A DNA stretch of 64,000 nt, taken from assembly GCF_008033385.1 (NCBI RefSeq), contig NZ_VOGY01000002.1, forward strand, positions 1 through 64,000. Reading direction: 5' to 3'. Below the pieces are notes generated by a model. The model ran no database searches. It saw only the letters and a program-made list of their open reading frames with translations, and was not told where the DNA came from. The position numbers and the translations under genes were made by a program. This DNA comes from Algibacter pacificus. GTDB taxonomy: Bacteria; Bacteroidota; Bacteroidia; Flavobacteriales; Flavobacteriaceae. Below are positions 56,884 through 64,000 of this stretch, piece after piece; the first letter of the stretch is position 1; each line of letters starts with the position of its first letter.

Positions 56884-57057
56884 GTGGAAATGTTATTGAT
56901 AACAAATAAAGTTTAAAATTACCGATTAAAATCGTTTTTAGCATCTTTTTAATAAACTGAAATGTTTCATAAAAAAGAATGAATTAACTTAATTTCAAAT
57001 CTTATAAAATTCATTTAATCTAATAACGAACCATATTAGAAATAATTTTATTTAAAG

Positions 57058-57065
57058 TACTTTTG
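57058..57065 (+). promoter_or_regulatory. -7 box for the cysteine desulfurase
   Basis: TACTTTTG fits the consensus. It overlaps the upstream GTG alternative start, so the ATG at 57083, about 13 bases after the predicted transcript start, is the true one. Confidence 0.62.
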
Positions 57066-57082
57066 TGGTTCAAAACTTTGCT

Positions 57083-58231
57083 ATGAAACCAGTTTATTTT
57101 GATAATGCCGCAACAACAGAATTACGCGATGATGTTGTAAATGTAATGACGAACGTTTTGAAGTCGAACTTTGGAAATGCTTCATCCTCACATGGTTTTG
57201 GGCGTTCATCAAAAACGTTAATTGAAAAATCTAGAAAAGCGATAGCGCGTGCACTTAACGTTTCTGCAAGTGAAATTATTTTTACATCGGGAGGGACCGA
57301 AGCGGATAATTTAATTTTAAATAGTGCCGTTAGAGATTTAGATGTTAAACATATTATTACGAGTAGAATTGAACATCACGCCGTTTTACACACGGTTCAA
57401 GCTTTGCAGGACGCTTATAATATTGCGGTGAGTTATGTGAATTTGGATGCCCATGGTAGTATAGATTTCGATCATTTAGAAACCTTATTACAAACTGATC
57501 AAAAAACATTGGTGAGCCTGATGCATATTAATAATGAAATTGGAAATATTACCGATATTAAATATGTTGCCAATTTGTGCAAAGTGAATCATGCTTATTT
57601 TCATAGTGATACAGTACAATCTATCGGGCATTATAATTTAGATTTACAAGATATAAAAGTGGATTTTATTACAGCTGCGGCACATAAATTTCATGGACCA
57701 AAAGGTGTGGGATTTGCTTTTATTAGAAAAAACTCTGGATTTTTAAAACCTTTAATCTTTGGAGGCGAACAGGAGCGTGGTTTGCGTGCCGGCACCGAGA
57801 GTGTGCATAATATTGTAGGTTTAGAGTGGGCTTTAAATCTCTGCATAGAAAATATTGAAAAGGAATATGACTATATAAAAGGTTTAAAACAGTATTTTAT
57901 AGATGAAATTCGCTCGGCTATTCCTGGAGTTACATTTAATGGGCTGTCTGCAGATTTTGATAAAAGCACTTATACTATGGTTAATGTGCGTTTACCAATT
58001 ACCACAAGCGGATTGGATATGTTGCTTTTTCAGCTAGATTTAAAAGGCATTGCCTGTTCTAAAGGGAGTGCTTGCCAGAGTGGAAGTAATAAAAAATCGC
58101 ATGTGTTATCCGAAATTTTATCCGGGGACGCATTAGAAAAACCATCTTTACGGTTTTCTTTTAGCATTTTTAATACCAAAAAGGAAGTGGATTATGTAAT
58201 TTCTGTATTGAAAGATTTTACTTGCATTTAA
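57083..58231 (+). CDS. Cysteine desulfurase (NifS/IscS-like)
   Basis: A 382-residue PLP enzyme that removes sulfur from cysteine for iron-sulfur clusters or other thiolation. Motifs include YFDNAATTELRDDV at the start, TSGGTEADNL, the PLP-lysine region TAAAHKFHGPKGVGF (near 200), and the mobile cysteine loop CSKGSACQSGSNKKSHVL. No iscU or suf genes are adjacent. It is followed by the CRISPR region, with only the tracrRNA between it and cas9, on the opposite strand. Confidence 0.94.
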   Translation: MKPVYFDNAATTELRDDVVNVMTNVLKSNFGNASSSHGFGRSSKTLIEKSRKAIARALNVSASEIIFTSGGTEADNLILNSAVRDLDVKHIITSRIEHHAVLHTVQALQDAYNIAVSYVNLDAHGSIDFDHLETLLQTDQKTLVSLMHINNEIGNITDIKYVANLCKVNHAYFHSDTVQSIGHYNLDLQDIKVDFITAAAHKFHGPKGVGFAFIRKNSGFLKPLIFGGEQERGLRAGTESVHNIVGLEWALNLCIENIEKEYDYIKGLKQYFIDEIRSAIPGVTFNGLSADFDKSTYTMVNVRLPITTSGLDMLLFQLDLKGIACSKGSACQSGSNKKSHVLSEILSGDALEKPSLRFSFSIFNTKKEVDYVISVLKDFTCI

Positions 58232-58283
58232 AACTTCTTTATTAAAACATCCTAATCATAGTATTCAATCGTTTAGATTGTTA

Positions 58284-58372
58284 TAAAATGAAAGCGACAA
58301 CCGAGGTTGCCGCTTTAAATGTTTTCACAACGGAATAATCCTTATTGTGAATTGATTTCAAATTGTATTGCG
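58284..58372 (-). ncRNA. Type II-C tracrRNA, divergent from cas9
   Basis: Read on the minus strand from 58372: an anti-repeat (CAATTTGAAATCAATTCACA within 58344-58372), a nexus AAGGATTATTCC (58332-58343), a linker CGTTGTGAAAACATTT, and a terminator hairpin AAAGCGGCAACC/GGTTGTCGCTTT (58291-58316, one mismatch) followed by CATTTT. This order and the nexus sequence match the tracrRNAs I know from Bacteroidota type II-C systems. It predicts a CRISPR repeat starting close to GTTGTGAATTGATTTCAAAT. The 5' end and promoter are uncertain; an inverted repeat (ATTGCGAATAT and ATATTGCAAT, 58367-58393) lies just upstream. The hairpin could also end transcription of the desulfurase gene. Confidence 0.82.
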
Positions 58373-58478
58373 AATATAATAAAAATATTGCAATAATTTC
58401 TTACTTTTATAATTCAAACGCTTTTTTTTATTAAAAATATATTCAGTTGCCTCTTTGCAATTGAAATACACATGTAGT

Positions 58479-61400
58479 ATGAGAAAAATATTAGGATTAG
58501 ATTTAGGAACCAATTCAATTGGTTGGTCTGTAATTTTACAAGATTTAGAGAAACAAAAAGGAGAAATTATTGGAATTGGGTCTCGGATAATACCGATGAG
58601 TCAAGATATATTAGGCAAGTTTGATTCTGGAGTATCAATATCGCAAACGGCCGAAAGAACAAGCTATAGAGGCATTAGACGCCTATATCAAAGAGATAAT
58701 TTACGAAGAGAGCGTTTACACAGAGTTTTAAATATTTTGGGTTTTCTTCCTCCTCATTATGCAGACAATATTGATTTTGAAAAACGATTAGGGCAATTTA
58801 AGGAAGGAACAGAACCTAAATTGGTGTACCGAAAAGATGAAACCGGGAAATATCATTTTATTTTTCAAGATTCTTTTTACGAAATGGTAGACGAGTTTAA
58901 GTCTTATGGAAAAGATGTAAAAATTCCATACGATTGGACTTTGTATTACTTACGGAAAAAAGGTCTATCAAAACCTTTAACCAAAGAAGAATTAGCTTGG
59001 ATAATACTAAATTTTAATCAAAAAAGAGGATATTATCAACTACGAGGAGAAGAAATAGACGAAGAAAAAAATAAGCAATTTGTTCAGTTGAAAGTTAAAG
59101 ACGTTATCGACTCTGGGGAAAATGTAAAAGGGAAAACACTCTATAATGTAGTTTTTGAAAATGGTTGGGAATATTCTAAGCAAATTGTAAAAACCGAAGA
59201 TTGGATAGGTAGAACAAAAGAGTTTATCGTAACAACGTCAACCTTAAAAAATGGCGACATTAAAAGAACGTTTAAAGCCGTAGATTCTGAAAAAGATTGG
59301 CCTGCCATAAAAGCAAAAACAGAACAAGAAATAGCTAAATCGGGCAAAACAGTTGGCGAGTACATTTATGAGTCTTTGTTGAAAGATCCCACGCAAAAAA
59401 TTAGAGGGAAGCTAGTAAAAACTATTGAACGAGAGTTTTATAGAAAAGAATTCGAAAAAATACTTTCCAAACAAATAGAATTACAACCAATACTATTTAC
59501 TAGTACATTATATAAATCTTGTGTTGAAGAGTTGTACTCAAGAAACGAAGCTCATCAAAACAGTATAAAAGATAAAGGTTTTCAATATTTGTTTACAGAA
59601 GATATTATCTTTTATCAAAGACCTTTAAAAAGTCAAAAATCTAATATATCGGGGTGTCAATTAGAGTATAGAAGCTATAAAAAAGAAAATAAGGAAACAG
59701 GAAAAATTGAAGAAATAAAAGAGGCTGTAAAAGCGATTTCTAAATCACACCCTTTGTTTCAAGAGTTTAGAATTTGGCAATGGTTGCAAAACGTTAAAAT
59801 TTACAATAAAGAAAAGATTGTTAATGGGAAGTTAGAAGATGTTACTTCTACGCTTTTAAAAACAGAAGAAGATTGGGTGAATTTATTTGATTTTCTACAC
59901 GGTAAAAAAGAATTAGAGCAAAAGCAGTTTGTAGACTATTTTGTTAAAAAGAAATTAATTGATAAAAAAGAGAAAGACCACTATCGTTGGAACTATGTAG
60001 AGGATAAAAAATATCCTTTTGCAGAAACTAGAGCTCAATTTATAAGTCGATTAAGTAAAATAAAAGGAGTAGCAGATGTCGAAAACTTTCTATCTGAAAA
60101 AACACAGGTTGGCACTAGAAAAGATAGTCCATTTATGCCTAGAATAGAGCAATTATGGCATATTATTTATTCGGTTTCTGATATTAATGAATACAAATCG
60201 GCTATAGAAAAATTTGCAGTAAAACACAACTTAGACCAAGAATCTTTTGTAAGCAATTTTGCTAAATTCCCACCTTTTAAAAGTGATTATGGAAGCTATT
60301 CTAAAAAGGCGATTACTAAACTTTTGCCTGTGATGCGAATGGGTAAATATTGGAACGAATCTGATGTTTTAGATGAAATAAAAGAAAGGGCGAACTCCAT
60401 TATGGAGCGAGTAAAAGTCTTAAGGCTTAAAGGGAATTATACGGATAGAGAATTTTCTGAAGTCCTTACGCAAATAAGTGATGATGATATTCAAAAACAA
60501 TTGATAAAGAGTTTTGTGTCTTTTAAAGATAAAAATCCATTAAAAGGTTTAAATACATATCAAGCTACCTATTTGGTTTATGGAAGGCATTCGGAAGTAG
60601 GAGATATTCAGCATTGGAATAGTCCAGATGATATAGATAATTATTTAGAAAACTTTAAACAGCATTCTTTACGTAATCCTATTGTTGAGCAAGTTATTAC
60701 CGAAACGCTGCGAGTAGTTAGAGATATTTGGAAATATTATGGGAATAGTGAAAAAGATTTTTTTAATGAAATCCATGTAGAACTTGGAAGAGAAATGAAA
60801 AACCCTGCGGGAAAAAGAGAGGAAATATCTAAAAGGAACACCGAAAATGAAAACACCAATCACCGCATAAAAGAAGTTTTAAAAGAGTTAATGAACGATG
60901 CCTCTATAGATGGGGATGTCCGTGATTATTCGCCTAGTCAACAAGATTTATTAAAAATTTATGAGGAAGGAGTCTATCAAAACCCAAAAGCTGATTTTTC
61001 AAAAGTAAGTGAAGATGAAATTCAAAAAATAAGAAGAAGTAACAACCCTACTTCAAAAGAAATTCAACGTTATCGACTTTGGTTAGAGCAAGGTTATATT
61101 TCCCCATATACAGGAAATCCAATAAGGTTAAGTGAGTTATTTACGCATAAATATCAAATAGAACATATAATTCCACAATCTCGTTATTTCGATAATTCTT
61201 TGAGTAACAAAGTAATTTGCGAAAGTGAAGTAAACGAAGACAAAAGCAATAAAACGGCATATGAGTATTTGGCAGAGAAAAAAGGTAGTGTTGTTGATGG
61301 ACATAAACTATTAAGTATAGAGGAATATGAATCCCACGTAAACAAGTATTTTAAAAGCAATAAACAAAAACTCAAAAACCTACTGAGTGAAGATATTCCA

Positions 61401-62960
61401 GAAGGTTTTATCAATAGACAATTAAACGATAGCCGATACATTAGTAAACTTGTAAAAGGTTTATTGAGTAATATTGTAAGAGAAGATAATGAGCAAGAAG
61501 CGACTTCAAAAAACTTAATTCCGGTAACAGGGGTGGTTACATCAAAGCTAAAACGAGATTGGGGCTTAAACGATAAGTGGAATGAAATTATAAAGCCACG
61601 CTTTGAACGTTTAAATAAACTAACCAATTCTAATAACTTTGGTTTTTGGGACAACAAAATTAATGCCTTTAGAATTCAAGTACCCGATGAAATTAGCAAA
61701 GGGTTTAATAAAAAAAGAATAGACCACCGCCATCATGCTTTAGATGCTTTGGTTGTAGCTTGTACAACTAGAGAACATACCCATTATTTAAATGCCTTAA
61801 ATAATGAAAAGAAAAACTATGGTTTACGTGATAAATTATTGATTAAAAATAAACAAGGAGATTATACCAAACATTTTTTAATGCCTTGGGATAATTTTGC
61901 TACAGAAACTAAAAACCAACTAGAAAAAATCGTTATTAGTTTCAAGCAGAATTTACGTGTTATCAATAAAGCTAACAATAAATTCTGGTCTTATAAAGAT
62001 GAAAATGGTAACCTAAATCTAGATAAGAGAGGGAAACCTGTTAAAAAACTTCGTAAACAAACCAAAGGCGATAATTGGGCAATACGAAAGGCAATGCACA
62101 AAGAAACTGTTTCAGGGATTTATAACATAGACACCCCTAAAGGAAAAATAGCTACTGCTGTTAGAGTAGCTTTAACAGAAATTAAAAATGAAAAACATTT
62201 GGCAAAAATTACAGACGAGCGAATTAGAGAGGTGATTTTACCGAATCATTTAAAAAATTATTTAGATAAAGATGGAAAACCAAAATACGATGAAGCCTTT
62301 AATCAGGAAGGGATAGAAGATTTAAATAAAAATATAGTTGAACTGAATCTAGGAAAAAATCATCAACCAATTTATAAAATAAAAATATTTGAAGTAGGGA
62401 GTAAGTTTTCAATTTCTGAAGACTATAATTCGGCAAAAAACAAAAAATATGTAGAAGCAGCTAAAGGAACCAATCTTTTTTTTGCCGTTTATTGGGATGA
62501 GAAAAAACAAAAACGCAATTTTGAAACAGTGCCTTTAAATGAAGTAATTACCCATCAAAAGCAAGTAGCTTATTTACCGAAAACAGAACGCCTGCCTATT
62601 CAGCCTAATTTTAAAAAAGGAACATTTTTATTTACACTTTCTCCAAATGATTTAGTCTATGTTCCTACAAATGAAGAGTTGGATAATAAAGATGCTATTG
62701 ATTTTAATAATTTGAGTAAGGAACAAATTAATCGAATTTATAAAATGGTAAGTTGCACTGGAGTAGAGTGTCATTTTGTTCCAAACAAAACGGCAAAAGA
62801 AATAAAGAAAAATGAAAATGGTACGAATAGCAAAAATGAAAGGATACAAGACTTTTACAATGGAGAGTGTATTTATGATATAAAAGAAAAGCCCGTTATG
62901 ATTAAAGAAAGGTGTATCAAACTAAAAATAGATCGCTTAGGCAATATTTCAAAAGTATAA
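58479..62960 (+). CDS. cas9: Cas9 endonuclease, type II-C
   Basis: A 1493-residue RNA-guided DNA nuclease. RuvC-I has D8 in GLDLGTNSIGWSV, followed by an arginine-rich bridge helix (about 60-85). RuvC-II has E768 (HVELGREMKNP), HNH has E895-H896 (EHIIPQS) with N919, and RuvC-III has H1086 and D1089 (RHHALDA). All catalytic residues are therefore present and both DNA strands should be cut. The C-terminal region (about 1130-1493) would bind the PAM. The start at 58479 (MRKILGLDL) is the family start; an upstream extension of eight codons is rejected. cas1 and cas2 follow, and no csn2 or cas4 is seen, which fits II-C. Confidence 0.97.
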   Translation: MRKILGLDLGTNSIGWSVILQDLEKQKGEIIGIGSRIIPMSQDILGKFDSGVSISQTAERTSYRGIRRLYQRDNLRRERLHRVLNILGFLPPHYADNIDFEKRLGQFKEGTEPKLVYRKDETGKYHFIFQDSFYEMVDEFKSYGKDVKIPYDWTLYYLRKKGLSKPLTKEELAWIILNFNQKRGYYQLRGEEIDEEKNKQFVQLKVKDVIDSGENVKGKTLYNVVFENGWEYSKQIVKTEDWIGRTKEFIVTTSTLKNGDIKRTFKAVDSEKDWPAIKAKTEQEIAKSGKTVGEYIYESLLKDPTQKIRGKLVKTIEREFYRKEFEKILSKQIELQPILFTSTLYKSCVEELYSRNEAHQNSIKDKGFQYLFTEDIIFYQRPLKSQKSNISGCQLEYRSYKKENKETGKIEEIKEAVKAISKSHPLFQEFRIWQWLQNVKIYNKEKIVNGKLEDVTSTLLKTEEDWVNLFDFLHGKKELEQKQFVDYFVKKKLIDKKEKDHYRWNYVEDKKYPFAETRAQFISRLSKIKGVADVENFLSEKTQVGTRKDSPFMPRIEQLWHIIYSVSDINEYKSAIEKFAVKHNLDQESFVSNFAKFPPFKSDYGSYSKKAITKLLPVMRMGKYWNESDVLDEIKERANSIMERVKVLRLKGNYTDREFSEVLTQISDDDIQKQLIKSFVSFKDKNPLKGLNTYQATYLVYGRHSEVGDIQHWNSPDDIDNYLENFKQHSLRNPIVEQVITETLRVVRDIWKYYGNSEKDFFNEIHVELGREMKNPAGKREEISKRNTENENTNHRIKEVLKELMNDASIDGDVRDYSPSQQDLLKIYEEGVYQNPKADFSKVSEDEIQKIRRSNNPTSKEIQRYRLWLEQGYISPYTGNPIRLSELFTHKYQIEHIIPQSRYFDNSLSNKVICESEVNEDKSNKTAYEYLAEKKGSVVDGHKLLSIEEYESHVNKYFKSNKQKLKNLLSEDIPEGFINRQLNDSRYISKLVKGLLSNIVREDNEQEATSKNLIPVTGVVTSKLKRDWGLNDKWNEIIKPRFERLNKLTNSNNFGFWDNKINAFRIQVPDEISKGFNKKRIDHRHHALDALVVACTTREHTHYLNALNNEKKNYGLRDKLLIKNKQGDYTKHFLMPWDNFATETKNQLEKIVISFKQNLRVINKANNKFWSYKDENGNLNLDKRGKPVKKLRKQTKGDNWAIRKAMHKETVSGIYNIDTPKGKIATAVRVALTEIKNEKHLAKITDERIREVILPNHLKNYLDKDGKPKYDEAFNQEGIEDLNKNIVELNLGKNHQPIYKIKIFEVGSKFSISEDYNSAKNKKYVEAAKGTNLFFAVYWDEKKQKRNFETVPLNEVITHQKQVAYLPKTERLPIQPNFKKGTFLFTLSPNDLVYVPTNEELDNKDAIDFNNLSKEQINRIYKMVSCTGVECHFVPNKTAKEIKKNENGTNSKNERIQDFYNGECIYDIKEKPVMIKERCIKLKIDRLGNISKV

Positions 62961-62963
62961 AAG

Positions 62964-64000
<1,037 letters not shown>

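Noticed and set aside
58291-58316. Hairpin after the cysteine desulfurase as a simple terminator on the plus strand
   Set aside because: On the plus strand the hairpin is followed by AAATGTTTTC, a weak tail. The anti-repeat and nexus next to it make the tracrRNA reading better, though dual use is possible.
61184-61657. 157-codon frame antisense to cas9
   Set aside because: It overlaps the HNH-RuvC region of cas9; the leucine/serine-rich product is typical of a reverse-strand shadow.

Overview
The window is an AT-rich stretch of a chromosome from a member of the Flavobacteriaceae (Bacteroidota), probably a marine one. The evidence is a set of lineage-specific families (Lacal_2735, CCC-motif membrane protein, DUF6048/DUF6452, SusC/SusD, type IX secretion tails), Bacteroidota-type promoters (TAnnTTTG at -7) just upstream of many starts, and few Shine-Dalgarno sequences. 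The genus cannot be fixed from the sequence alone. I see no tRNA, rRNA, insertion sequence or CRISPR array in the window.

Layout. (1) 1-7901: nitrate region. A NarL-type response regulator, a NarK-type nitrate transporter, a nitrate reductase fused to its own FAD/NAD(P)H dehydrogenase and [2Fe-2S] tail, and a siroheme-reductase-like protein with a C-terminal rubredoxin. TACGTA sites sit at matching distances before the promoters of the regulator and the transporter. (2) 8378-14512: a tightly packed seven-gene signalling operon: CheY-like receiver, H-NOX nitric oxide sensor, PAS histidine kinase, FIST/NosP-type sensor, second histidine kinase, Hpt and LytTR regulator. It appears to combine both known bacterial heme NO-sensor families in one phosphorelay and is the most unusual system here. 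(3) 14537-25141: a secreted beta-helix protein with two nearly identical carbohydrate-binding-like modules, opposite an ECF sigma / FecR / SusC (with STN domain) / SusD / propeller-lipoprotein locus for outer-membrane uptake with surface signalling. (4) 25503-29975: TPR protein, purple acid phosphatase and di-heme cytochrome c peroxidase. (5) 30103-37497: housekeeping genes: uvrA, an ECF sigma factor followed by a 48-residue protein, a lipocalin-like lipoprotein, fumarylacetoacetase and glyA. (6) 38085-44247: heavy-metal efflux: small His-rich protein, CusA/CzcA pump fused to a TolC-like domain, CzcB adaptor and a decayed VIT-family transporter. (7) 44289-58231: mostly conserved small proteins, a PAS kinase, rlmD with DUF6452/DUF6048, a mechanosensitive channel, rocD, an Smr protein, an Asp-rich lipoprotein and a cysteine desulfurase. 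(8) 58284-64000: type II-C CRISPR-Cas: a divergent tracrRNA, cas9 with intact catalytic residues, cas1, and cas2 cut by the window end. The array must lie outside.

How they fit together (inference): nitrate is imported and reduced by the first block, and the neighbouring operon is built to sense nitric oxide and pass phosphate through Hpt to a DNA-binding LytTR regulator. The SUS-like locus, phosphatase block and efflux block look like independent accessory modules. Starts were moved inward from the longest reading frame where a promoter, signal peptide or family start argued for it; each case is noted.
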